From Oscarella lobularis (lineage: Eukaryota > Porifera > Homoscleromorpha > Homosclerophorida > Oscarellidae): a stretch of 64,000 nucleotides of DNA. Made by a program: the position numbers and the translations under genes. Of the stretch, positions 22,101 through 33,440 are shown in pieces (position 1 is the first letter of the stretch; every line of letters starts with the position of its first letter). Location: the NCBI RefSeq assembly GCF_947507565.1, contig NC_089191.1, positions 1,984,001 through 2,048,000 of the forward strand, given 5' to 3'. Under the pieces are notes generated by a model. The model made no database searches, was not told the origin of the DNA, and saw nothing but the letters and a program-made list of their open reading frames with translations.

Positions 22101-25100
22101 ACGAAATCTACTTCAAGGATGCCTGCTATTATTTGTCTAAAGACGAAGATAAAGCCGTGTCACAAAAACGCGCACATCGCAAGATTTGTCAAAATCGCAA
22201 TGCTTCTCTAGCATCATTGAGCAGTATAGGCGAGTATTTTTTCATTGCGAAAGAATCTTCTACCTCTAATGGATCAGCGTATTGGATTGGATTGGTTTAC
22301 AATTATACGACAAGAAGCTTTACGTGGCTTAATGGCATACCCGCCACCTTTACTAAATGGGCGAAGTATGAGCCGGCGCACGAGAAAGGCAGGTGCGTGA
22401 CGTTTGGATTTGACGGAGTTGACTTTGGTTGGTCTGTTGCAAAGTGTTCCACCAAGGCTGGATACGTATGCAAAAGTAAGCTTTGGGCAGTAAGACACTG
22501 GTCTTCAGACAATGAATAATTAATATTTTAGAAGAGCTAAAGGATTCATATGGAGTAGAGTCGCATACGGAAATTCCTTTTGGCTGTCAGTATAGCAACG
22601 TTTGACTTCATTTGAACTAATACTGTTCCTTTATATAGATGTCTACATGTGTCCTTCTGGATGGACGAAACTTGGAACGCGATGGTGTATTACACGAATT
22701 GACATTGCGAAAACGTGGCACGAGTCGTTGGCTGAGTGCGAAAGGTTGAGCAGTGGCAACGGATCTCTTGCCAGCATTCATTCACGTCATGAAATGGACC
22801 TTCTTTTGCTTGATAGAGTCGAGTCATGGATTGGACTTAATGACATTGACAATGAAGGCATCTACAATTGGGCCGATGACTCTCCATTGGTGTACGCTAA
22901 CTGGAAATCATCTGGACGCGATACGAGTTCTTTGCAGCGAGAAAAACTCGATTGTGTAGCTGCCACAAATAGTTCTTGGCAATTAAGACACTGTTCTGAA
23001 AAGAAGAAAAGCTTTTGCCGTTCTCCGGCTTCTATTGGTAGGTCTATGCGAATTTTGGAGATCATAGTTACCTTCACTTTGTCGCCTTTCATATGCAGAT
23101 TTTAATGAATGTCTTAGCGAAGCGAATGATTGTCACGTGAACGCAACCTGCGAGAATACGCAATATTCTTTCAAATGCAAATGCAATCAAGGATTTACAG
23201 GAAACGGGATTACGTGCGAAGGTACATCAGATCATGCAGAAGTGGGTCCTCCGGATCAATATTGAACTCGTTGGGTTTTAGATGTAGATGAATGTATACA
23301 ATCATCGCCTTGTCTCAATGATGTTCAGGATTGCGTTAACGGGTTGGGTTCGTTCGAGTGCGTTTGTGCAAATGGCTATACGGGCGATGGAAGTCACTGC
23401 GATGATATCGACGAGTGCCTTGGTAACATTTGCCATTCGCAGGCAAATTGCAAGAATACGAACGGATCTGTTGAATGCACTTGTAACTATGGCTATACGG
23501 GCAATGGAAGTCACTGCGATGATATCGACGAGTGCATTGGAAACATTTGCCATTCGCAGGCAAATTGCAAGAATACGAACGGATCTGTTGAATGCACTTG
23601 TAACTATGGCTATACGGGCGATGGAAGCTTTTGTCAAGCCATAGTAGATACGCAAAGTAAGAACACCCTTACCTAATCGAATAATAGTCTTTATACTTCT
23701 TCCAAGATTACTCACTTTATTTCCCTCTTTTTTCACAGACTTGTCGATTTCTGAAACATCAATTATTGTTTCTGTCATGTGCTCGTTATTGGCCTTGGTT
23801 TTGCTTAGCGCTGTCTATGTCTATCATAAGAAACATCATTCTGCCAAGAAGGAGACTCTAGACGACAATTGGGAAATTGATCCTCGGGATTTGACGCTAC
23901 TCGAAAAGATTGGCGGAGGCTTTTTTGGGGACGTCCTTAAAGCAAAAATTCGTATACACTTTTCGCAACAACTGAAATTGGGCAATATAATCAGGCAAGA
24001 TGCTGACGACAAAGACAGTAAATTGTTCGTTGCTTGTAAGAAGTTGAAAGGTGCGAATATGTTGCTCGGTTGCTTGCTCACGTTTACATATTTACATACC
24101 TTCCAATTGTTTTCTCTATTTCTTGTTTAGGTACGTATCTCCAGCAGGATGAAGCTGACTTTTTGGAAGAAATTAGGCTTATGAAAGAAATCGGGAGGCA
24201 TCCACACATTGTCGGCATGCTGGCTTGCGTAACGACATCTCAACCGTTTTGCCTGATTGTCGAGTACTGCTGTCATGGCGATTTGCTCAGTTATCTCCAA
24301 AGAAAAAGACCCCAGGTATGAGTTTTTGTACAAGCGTTTATTAATAATAACGGTATATGTTATTAATATTGCCAGCACTTGAATGAAAGCGAATCTCAAG
24401 AAAGTGGCTCTGAGGATATTATTCAAGAATCAAATGGAAGCAGCCCGGAACAGGAAAGCCTTTGCGAGGCTCGTAGCTCTAAAAATTCTTTTGCAGGCAA
24501 TTTTTAATTTATTGTACGTAGGAAAGCGTGTCGACTACGTCGCGCACACTCGACAGCATAAGACAGAACGACACTATAATGAAGGAGGATAAATTCAAAA
24601 ATGGAGAAAAAGAAGATGTGTGGGAACTGACCGCTTCTCATCTCTTGTCGTTTGCTTGGCAAATCGCATCAGGAATGGTGCGAACGTTAATTAAGCCGCA
24701 CTCGTTTAATTGTAGTGATAGATATTTCGTTTAGGAATACTTGGCTGGAAAGCATCTTGTTCATCGTGACCTGGCCTGTCGAAATGTTCTCGTCTGCGAA
24801 AACAATTTCGTCAAAGTATCCGACTTTGGACTGACAAGAGCCGTTTACGAGGACGGCGCATACTGTCAGAAGACCGCCAGACGTTTGCCTCTCCGATGGA
24901 TGTCCATCGAAGCTATTATACACCGTCTATTTACCGAGAAAAGCGACGTGTAAATCCACTTAAAAACGACTTATCTTAGGGCCACAAGAAAATTTGTTTT
25001 AATTTTTAGGTGGTCTTTTGGAGTTGTCTTGTGGGAGATATTCACTTTGGGTATATTTTTCTGCGTTGTCTCAATTTCAAATTATTTCTTACATCGTAGG

Positions 25101-25698
25101 CTGTTTCCCTTATCCTTGCATGACAAGTAGGGATATTCTTTTGCGTTTGCGCAAGGGAGACCGGCTAGACTGTCCAGAGAACTGTTTCGAGGAACTGTGA
25201 GTGCATTGTCTTCTATTTTATTGTGGCTACCTTAGTTCTCTTCTTCTTTTGAGGCGCAAATTGATGTCTGATTGTTGGCATGGTGAAGCTGAAAAGCGTC
25301 CCACGTTCAAACAGCTGTCTGAGAGACTGGGGAAAATGTTGGAAGAGGAAAGCCCTAACAAGTACCTCAATCTCGACATCACCTATTTATATCCTTTTTG
25401 GGAGATGAAGTCAACAACGGAAGCAAATGAGTCAATATCGACGTCGTCTCAATGCTTTGACGAGGTTTTCGAAATCGATTGCGCAACGCTCAAGGAGTCG
25501 ACCAGCGACAAGATCGATGTCAGGTACGCAATGAGAAGAGAAAGTACCGTTTAAAATGATGACATGTTACTATGCGCTTTCTGCAAAACACTAGACTAGA
25601 CTAACTGTTGTGATTGTTTTGTTGTTTGTTTTGTTGTTTGTTTTTGATTTTGCAGAGCGCTGGTACGTCGGCAGAGATATTTGATGTTTTGTTGTTGA
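19133..25698 (+). CDS. Receptor tyrosine kinase with CTLD, SRCR and EGF ectodomain, about 1722 aa
   Basis: Exons in phase: 19133-19297, 19349-19375, 19422-19502, 19560-19596, 19655-19912, 20025-20462, 20514-21455, 21507-21792, 21854-21987, 22038-22475, 22532-22585, 22639-23037, 23099-23221, 23282-23656, 23739-24050, 24131-24315, 24376-24468 (uncertain end), 24522-24677, 24735-24949, 25010-25050, 25100-25196, 25254-25523, 25656-25698. Order: signal-like start, a hydrophobic pair (residues about 110-180), CTLD (190-335), three SRCR (340-648), three CTLD (650-1086), four EGF (1087-1252), membrane segment (about 1257-1280), tyrosine kinase (about 1297-1650). Kinase motifs are intact: GGGFFG loop, VACKK lysine, HRDLACRN, DFGLTR, LPLRWM. 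CTLD and SRCR domains bind sugars and microbial or self ligands, so a recognition receptor is likely. The first five exons could belong to a separate small membrane protein, but the phases favour fusion. The 24469-24521 intron needs a GC donor; no GT donor keeps the frame. Confidence 0.85.
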
Positions 25699-25811
25699 TT
25701 ATATTTACCGCTTCTAATGTATCCATGCATTTTTGTGTTTTTTTGGTGAAAAATCGTAAACTTTGGTTTCCGCTCTTTTTGACCCGTGATTATGTTTTGC
25801 ACTGGGAAATA
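25699..25811. other. 3' flank of the kinase gene
   Basis: This is a short T-rich stretch between the stop codon and the next repeat. Confidence 0.4.
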
Positions 25812-27425
25812 GCTATTTCTCAAATGTTTCACGTTCCGCGAATGGCTTGGATGCTGGGAAAGTGTAAAATTATGCACGTGAGCTACATTTCCCGGATACA
25901 TCTTTATTTATTTATTAATTTTTTCGCTGAAAACCTATTCTAGATACAAAACGGAAAAAAGAGAACGCGAAAAAGAAACAATTAGGGTGCCAGTCGAAGC
26001 AAGAGGTAGTAAAAAAGTTAGAGATAGAAAGTCAATCACACAATCCAACTGACACAGTATCGGATAGCAAAACGAAACCTAGGGAAACAAGGCAAGTATC
26101 CGTTTAAAACAACTAGGTACTTACCAAAAAAGCCAAAAAGAAGCGCGTCTGTGTTTGCGTGACCCAGGTCGCACCACGTGGAGGTCCAGACGCTTCGCAA
26201 CCCAGTTGACCCTCACCAACGGCATGAATTGGATCAGAATCCCACATTTCGTGGGCCTCCGAGGTTCGTTGCCCCCCCGGGAGACGACTATCACCTCCGC
26301 CGAAGAGGCCCGCTCATCGTGTGCTCGACGTGGAGGAGAGCCGACGAACGCCGACGCTGTCCCGTGTAATACCAAGGAAACAATCCTCGATAAGACGGAG
26401 CGTGTTTTCCCGACGCGAAAGCCCCTAGAGGTCTTAGGGGTGTGCCTCTAATCACTTTCGCGCCGTTGCTCCAGGACCGTGCGTCGGAATATCGTTCGCC
26501 CCTCTGGCTCCCTATCTTCCAACGACTAACCAAGCGTACGAGCGAGTTCTCAAGCGACGGGGTTACGTAAAGAGGAAGAGCGCCGCGCACGACTTTATGT
26601 ACTCGCGCACGAACCGTGACGCAAACTCTTCGCTGATTGGACGTCGGGTGTGCGTCATAAACCGCAACGGTGTCACGCGAGAGAGCGTTGCTTTTTGCAC
26701 CTCTACGCGCAACCAAAAAAGGTCATAATTTTAGCGATCACGCGCGTGCAGCGTTTTTCCCAAAAAAAGGGGAACAAGAGACGAGCACGTGCACGCGTGC
26801 ATGGCCAAGATGGCCTACGCGTGACGTCACCGTTTCGTTCATGACTCGGAATCTCCACGAAACGCGAGGAAAGAGCGACAAAAGGCGACGAGAAACGCTC
26901 CAACTTATTCGATCGAGTTCGCCTTTCGAAAGAAACGCAGCGAACTCGATCGAATCGTAGTGAAATAAAGGCTTTGTGATTTCGAGCCGTTGATTCGGTC
27001 AAAGACAGTTTGGGGGCTCATAGTCGAAGCAGAGAGCAACAGTTGTGTTTCATTTTCGCGTGGAATCGAGAGAGATGCGCTCGCTCACCTGCGTTTCGCT
27101 TCGAAAGCTTGCATAAACTTTCTGAGCCTCTTCGACGTCGATTCGAGCGCATTTCGGTTAATCTTTGGACGCGTAGGGATATTCGTTCGTCGAAATCGCG
27201 TAAAATTCTCACTGTAGCGAGGAAACATTTTACGTCAAGCACGCTAACTAACTAAGATGCATGGAGGGCTCGATCGATCGACGAATTCGAAGTTCTCGCC
27301 CTTTAGCGCACTAGGCAGCGTCGAGCCTCCTTCGGCAGGACAGTCTTCCCCTTTCTCGACGCTCCATCGCGTTCGGACTTCGTCTCATCAGGCGATTGCG
27401 TCAAATGGGAGAGATCGCGAGAGGC
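25812..27425 (+). repeat. Long dispersed repeat R1, copy A
   Basis: It is nearly collinear with 49872-51455 and with 63008 to the window end. It contains, in order: a CTTGGATGCTGGGAAAGTG start block (25846), a SINE-related block (about 26280-26480), a region with AAGATGGC (26807) and GTGACGTCAC (26821), a 13-bp-stem hairpin (26910-26952) and an AATAAA shortly after. No long open frame is shared by all copies, so I see it as non-coding and mobile or promoter-like. The second half alone also occurs at 37608 and 43456. Confidence 0.8.
26910..26952 (+). other. Conserved hairpin inside repeat R1
   Basis: CGATCGAGTTCGC (26910-26922) pairs with GCGAACTCGATCG (26940-26952) across a 17-nt loop. An AATAAA follows within about 20 nt. 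Other R1 copies keep the stem, with one mismatch in the copy at about 43.86 kb. Confidence 0.6.
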
Positions 27426-28907
27426 AGTGTTGAAACAAGTCAGGGGCCTTGCGTCGAGACGCCGCCAAACGAAAAAGCTTCTAGCAGTACTTAACGGGAT
27501 GCTTTGGACTCAAAACCATTGAGAACGTAGCAGTTGGAATACTGCCACTCGACTGTTATCGAAAAGAGAGAGATAACAAAGTTTTCCTTCAAAACAAACT
27601 ATTGGAAACTCGCGCAACTATCCCTGCTGCTTGTCTGGCTAATGAAAGAATGAATGAATGAGTATGAGCGTAGCGTGGCATCCAGGACATTGCATCGTTT
27701 CCATTCATGGTCAGGTGTACGATGACCATCTGGCTTTGGAATCCTGCATGGCTCATATACACTTGCTGCAATTAAGTTATGCTGTAATATTTATTTTCTC
27801 TTCGTTTCCTATGAAGCAGGATAGCTAATTAATCAGAGAAGACTTTCAAGAAACTATAGGCCTTCCATGTCCCGTTTGTTGCGTTCGATCGCAGCTAGAG
27901 AGAACGCGTTTTTCGAGTTTGTTAGACATTCGCCGTCGGTATAAGTTGATAGAGCGTGATGCTATACAAACTCAATCAAGTGAAAATGCCACTATCAACT
28001 CTGCTTGTACACATGTCTTGTACTCTTACTTTCGATGCGACGCATCATCAGCAAATGAAATTGTACACCTGCAGCGTGCACGATGTAGTGATTCTTACCT
28101 AGCGTGCATGTTAATTAATTAATAATCATGATTCGAAATCCACCTGGCATATCGTAGACCATGAATAAAGTTTTCATTGGCAAAGACGGTAGCGGTCATG
28201 CAGGGAAGACGTAGCTATACGCGTTCTCGTCGATGAGGAACATTGGGCAGCGTAATTGCACGCCTCTCTGAAAGAAAACTAAAACTAGTCGTTCCTTACA
28301 ACAACGGTCGGCGAATTTCGTACGCGCTACAGTGTCCGCAAAGCGGCCTCTCACTGAAGAAAAAGGAAAAGATTCGTCATGTCGCCGACTAAGAGGTGTC
28401 GAAGGATGCTCGCCCTGCTGCCTGACGTTTAGTAATAAATGTCATGACACCAATTGTATCAGCACTAAAGCGTGAACGCTGTTTATTTGCTACATGCGAC
28501 TAGACGTAAAATCAATTAAGTAGCGTGAAAAGCAAGACCGTTGCTCTTTGTTCTCATTCAGAGTCTTTCTATGTTATTGCAATGCTGCGCTTTTCACCTC
28601 GCGACATCGAACGTTGTTCAAGGAACAGACTTTGTAGCCAAAAAGGAATCCGCAAGATTTCTGGCATATGAGCCTTATGCATGACTGCGACAACACACAC
28701 CTAGTTAGTGTACATAATTCTGGCCATGCATGAGTTGCAAGTCATGCATATATATATAGAAGACTTTGAAAAAATGATGTATTCAACAGTTCTATTCCTG
28801 TCTGCCACCTGCTCTAGGCCACTCTCAATAAAAGGAGTCGAGGCATACAGAAAAGATCATTGTTTGACCCGCCGTTGTGAACTGCTTGCGTTTCTTCAGC
28901 TAGGATT
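27426..28907. other. Intergenic, no supported gene
   Basis: Only short open frames without domain signal occur. No similarity to the window's repeats was noticed. The last part should hold the promoter of the TSP1-FReD gene. Confidence 0.4.
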
Positions 28908-30173
28908 ATGAGCATGAAAGTAAGCTTATCAAGTCCGTCTTCTAGCTGCATGAAGCCTGCAAGTTGTACAAAGCTAAGTACTGACAGCACGGACTTTGAT
29001 CTTTGGGTAACGCCACAGTCAATTTATTTGCATGTGTTCGAAGCAACGAAAGAGTTGCTACTTAATTTCACAGTTTACGTTCTAAGGCGAAAAAAAATGT
29101 TTTTAAGAAGATAAGTTTTTAGGTGAACTGGCTACTAATTGCCGCGGCATTTCTTTTGCTCTGTTTCATCTTTGAATGCTCCAGTCAAGACTGTCCGGTA
29201 TATTATAATACCAGTTTGGGTTTAGTCTTCTGTTGACTGATTTTGTTTTGTAGGATCCAGGTATAGAGCAAGCCGCAACATTGAGAAATTAAACAATACA
29301 TGCACACTTCTAGGGTTGTCTTGCAGAGTCACTTTATGGAGCGAATGGAGTAAATGCTTTCCAAAGGTAAGAGGTATAAATGTCTATTGGGCACTTTTCT
29401 TCAATGCATTAACGTAGACTTGCAAGAACAGCACACAAGAAAGAAAAATAATCAGCTTTTTTGATCCAAACGACTGCCCTAACCTTATTAAAGAGCGAAC
29501 GTGCAATCTGACTATATGCACTAGCAGACCTAGAAATCCTCAAAGCTCGTGCAAAGCGACTCTCGACAAAGGTTTCGACAAAAGTGGCGTATATACTATT
29601 GATCCAAAAGACGGTTACGACCCTTTTGACGTGTATTGTGACATGGAAACTGATGGCGGAGGTTGGGCCGTGTTTCAAAGACGGGAAGACGGGTCTGTCA
29701 ATTTCCTTCGAGGGAGGATGGAGTACAAAAAAGGATTCGGCGATTTGGACAAAGAGTTCTGGCTTGGTTTGGACAAAATTAGTAGACTGACCAAGTCTCC
29801 ACAAGAACTTCGAGTTGACTTGTCAGACTTTTATGGCAAGAGTAGGTATGCTCAGTATGAAACATTTCAAGTGGGAAACGAAGAATCAGGGTATGTTCTC
29901 AAAGTTGGGTCGTATTTTGGCGATGCTGGTGACTCTTTGATACCAATGCACAATGAGCAGCCTTTTAGCACAATCGATTCAGGCCCAATGCAGGAATGTG
30001 CCGTAAGACATAAGGGTGCTTGGTGGTATAATAACTGTTACTATTCGAATCTGAACGGAAAATATTACTCGAAAGTTCCCATAGGCTCTGAAGCTGATGG
30101 TGTCGCCTGGAGTAAATGGAAAGGGGATCGTGATTCACTGAAGTTTACCGAAATGAAGGTTCGTCCAAACTAG
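28908..30173 (+). CDS. Secreted TSP1-fibrinogen-related protein, 313 aa
   Basis: Four exons join in phase: 28908-28919, 29123-29183, 29254-29366, 29418-30173. The first encodes only MSMK. The second gives a signal peptide core (NWLLIAAAFLLLCFIFECS). Residues about 50-95 resemble a thrombospondin type 1 repeat split by an intron (TLWSEWSKC, then CNLTIC). Residues about 100-313 form a fibrinogen-related domain with the landmarks VYCDMETDGGGWAVFQRR, WLGLDKI, ELRVDL, WWYNNCYYSNLNG and a C-terminal MKVRPN. The WWYNNC segment and the conserved cysteines are present. FReD proteins such as ficolins and tachylectins bind acetylated sugars and act in innate recognition; TSP1 may bind matrix or sulphated glycans. 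The donor after exon 2 is GTCAAG, which is less common but the only one that keeps phase. Confidence 0.85.
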
Positions 30174-31557
30174 CAAACATTTCAACGTCTCTTAGTGTTC
30201 AGTTGTGGGTTGTTTGTTCATTGTTTTTTTAGAATGAATGTCTGTTAAGTGTTTAGTGTCATGAATTGTGTTCAGTAGCGGGTTGTTGTCCCTTGTTTTA
30301 GAAAGAAAAAGGTCTGTTACGTGAGACCCTGTTCTGATCCACTCTATATCGACTCTATATCGAATCGATATCGACTCTCTCTATACTGTCTGTTACGTGA
30401 GACCCTTTTCTGTATGCTTTGGCCGAAAATTTAAAGTTTCGGAGAAGCCTTCTGTTTATAAGCTTTCTCTGCGCCTTTGGAAGCATGAAACATGGCTTTA
30501 CTCGCTTGAACTGGGGGCATAGAGTATAAAATACACATACAGTATCTATGGTGCATGTAGCCTTTACCAGGAGGTAAAGCTGGCAAAGCGTCCCGCAGCT
30601 CCCGTGTAGAGATGACACTCGACCCCCCACGTAAGTACGCCTAGATAGCAATCTCTATATTGACAGATAGGTAGGGATGACTAAGACCAATATTACACGA
30701 TGTAGACTTTTTAGCCGGATGTGTTTTGAATCTGAACCTTGCGCAGCGATCCTTTATCCGTTGGACGCTACATATTACTCTTCAGTAACATGCGAGACCT
30801 CTTTTCTACACGTAAAGTAAGCGTTTGCCTCTCGCAAACTAGTTTTCGCGACGCTGCGATCGTGTTCCCGTACGGGGTTAGACATATCCAGTGACAAGCA
30901 CTGGGCTAGCAAAGACGACCTAAGGTACTAGGTCTCGATCCGTCACGGGGTATTGTCTATATATACAACTCCTATTAAGAGCCCGTCCTTGTGAACACGG
31001 ACTTCGGCGTTTCTTGCAAAAAGCAGCTTAGAAACATTTGGTTCTCTTTCTCGATCTAGAAGAGTTTGAGAGCTGCGTCCTCCGGAGACCAAAATTGGCG
31101 ATATAGCACCTTACTGAGCGTCTCGACTCAAGTTACCGCCTGAATATCAGTCATGAATAATTTTCGGGGGATATGATTGACTTGGGTAGGACATGCACCC
31201 ATCACCAGATTCACCAGCCAATGAATCAATGCACGAATATTCTCGCATGCGCTGTCGTCCTTCGATACGCATAGCTCAGGCTGATCCCAACTAGGAAACG
31301 CTAACTCTGGTCAGGAACGACATAGTATTTTACCCTCGTCTAGTTCACCGGCCTGATAAGAGGCCATCTTCTAAATCTTTCTTTTTCAGTGAGTTATTAA
31401 TTAGCATTCACTCAGCTTGACCATTTTTCGACTATTTTTCGACCGTCTTATAGACACGCGGCTTATGACACACGGCAGGAGCTTGAGAGACGAGACACGT
31501 CCCTTAGTTTGACGCCGCATAGCCTTCTTCAAACTGTCTTCCAGCCACATGACTAAT
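30174..31557. other. Intergenic, no supported gene
   Basis: A short direct repeat of a CTGTTACGTGAGACCCT phrase is visible near 30315 and 30395, with a TCGACTCTATATCGA phrase between. No gene, RNA gene or shared repeat was recognised in the rest. Confidence 0.4.
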
Positions 31558-32078
31558 GAACGTCTCTATGACCCCAAAAAGAAAACGAGGTGAGGCCCCT
31601 TTTGGGATTCAGTATCACTAGGGCCACGGAACTTTTGGTCGCAGAGGCCGTTGCGAACATTGCGCGCTCGCATGATTCCAGGCATAGGCAGACTAATCTT
31701 TTAGCTTTACTTCGTGCGAGGGAGTAAAGAATTCGACTTGCGACGCACGAGAGACGGGCTTCGAAAGGGCGTCGGATAAATTTGCCTCTAGGGCGACGGG
31801 GAACCACTGAGACGCTTCCACCGCTATGTCAAAATGAAGGCCTTCCGTGTAATGTTAAACAGAATTATGAAGACGCGTCGCGACCATTGCGTTACGCTTC
31901 GCAATGCGAAAATTTGTTCGCGGGACCCCTAAGAGAGCCTCACCTTTTCGTAAAAGCGCCAGCGCTTAGGGAAACCGCTTTGTAAAACCTATTCTCCTGA
32001 CCGAAGCGCGTCTTGCGAAAAACTTCAGTCGAAAGCTTTGGTTTTCTTCGACTATTTCCCGGATAACGACACGAAGAA
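31558..32078 (+). repeat. GTGAGGC-type short mobile element, copy 3
   Basis: The left end is GAACGTCTCTATGACCCC and GTGAGGCCCCTTTTGGG (about 31560-31610). GAGAGCCTCACC is near 31940 and the CCCGGATAACGACAC end is near 32070. The outermost left block matches the reverse complement of the right flank of copy 4, so the element is about 520 bp. Confidence 0.65.
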
Positions 32079-32914
32079 TAAATATACACATCCGTGCACG
32101 TGGAGCGTATCCTCGCTATACTTGCCCTGGAAGAACATTTTCTGACGTCTGGTACACTATATTGTTCCTCTAGTTTACTCGATTCTTTGGAACGGATGAC
32201 TGCCTTAGTTTATTGACCATATTAGGAGGATCACTTAATGAACGGGTATATAAAGTATTATTGATTCCATATATTCCTATTACAACCGTTCAAAATTTTT
32301 GACGGTAATAACGTCAACCTTGAACCGGTAAATACATTTAGATTGCCACATCAAATGTGACGTCACGTTTCTACGATTACTTCATTGTAGATTTGTAGGA
32401 CGCTTTTTTGGTACGAAAAGTAAACTACGGTACGCTTCGTTCGGCGTGGAGTCGTGATAACGGTAGGACGAGTTCGGGAGTAATTCGTCTTCCCGTTGCC
32501 ATTGGCTCGCCTCCTGATGAGGATATGTTCTGGGCTATGAGGTCTGCAACTCGCTTTACGTGGTCTTGAGAGAGCACGACGTACTCTAAGATCTCTGTCG
32601 TCTTGAACAAACTGGTGGACAACGAGTCGAATCCAGCTTAGACTTTCAGTCGATAGTCGATACCTCACTCACGTGATACGTTAAGTCTATCCCGGATGTC
32701 GAGAATTATCCGATCGCGCCCTAGATTTTATTGTTATGACTGTATGTCGTCTTTTTGCTGATTTGTTTAATTATGAAGTCTCTTTCCTAAATGCAGTCAT
32801 CAGTTCAAAGAATCGTGTGAACATTAAGAACAAAAGTGCAGGAAAATTTTAGTTAATTATGGGCAAGTATCATCATGATATCGAACTCACACTCCACGTG
32901 TCAATGCACATTCA
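32079..32914. other. Intergenic with one shared block
   Basis: The segment about 32445-32520 (GAGTCGTGA, then ATTCGTCT, then CATTGGCTCGC) resembles 37105-37175 and 42955-43020, where the same phrases occur in the tandem units. No gene was seen. Confidence 0.4.
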
Positions 32915-32924
32915 TTCCTCTTGT

Positions 32925-33440
32925 CTTTATCCGGGTAATGCTCTCAGAAAAACAAACCTTTTGACCGAATTTTTCGCGACGCTCGCTTCGGCCTTGTGCA
33001 TGGGCTTTCCCAAGCACTTTTTCTACAGGCTGGCGCTTTTACGAAAGGTGAGGCTTCCTAAGGGGTGTCGCGAACAGATTTTCGCGTTGCGAAGCGTAAC
33101 GTAATGCTCGAGACGCCTCTTCATTATTGTGTTTGACGTTACCCTAAAGGCCTATATTTCGACAGTGCAGTCGGCGAGTCTCAGGGGTTCCCCATCGCTC
33201 TAGAGACGAATTTATCCGTCACCGTTTCGAAGCCCGTCTCTGGTGCGTCGCGATCCGAATTTGTTACTTCGTTGCACAAAGCGAAGCCAAAAGGTTAGTC
33301 TCCATATTACTGGATTATTGCGATCGAGCGATGTTCACAACGCCCGCTGCGAGCAAAAGTCCCGTGGCCCCAGTGATGCTGAACCCTAAAGGGGCCTCAC
33401 TCCGTTTTCTCATTGCTGTCATACAGACGTTCAATCGTCC
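32925..33440 (-). repeat. GTGAGGC-type short mobile element, copy 4 (unit I)
   Basis: Reversed copy with the TTATCCGGGTAATG end near 32928, GTGAGGCTTCC near 33049 and AAGGGGCCTCAC near 33400, followed by a TGTCATACAGACGTTCA flank shared with copy 3 in reverse. It marks the start of the tandem unit. Confidence 0.6.

Noticed and set aside
26291-26716. Minus-strand open frame of 141 codons shared by R1 copies A, B and C
   Set aside because: Shared because the copies are recent; it spans the SINE-related block and has no protein-like features.
30841-30960. Possible tRNA gene (GGTCTCGATCC phrase)
   Set aside because: No cloverleaf could be drawn; only a weak B-box-like string.
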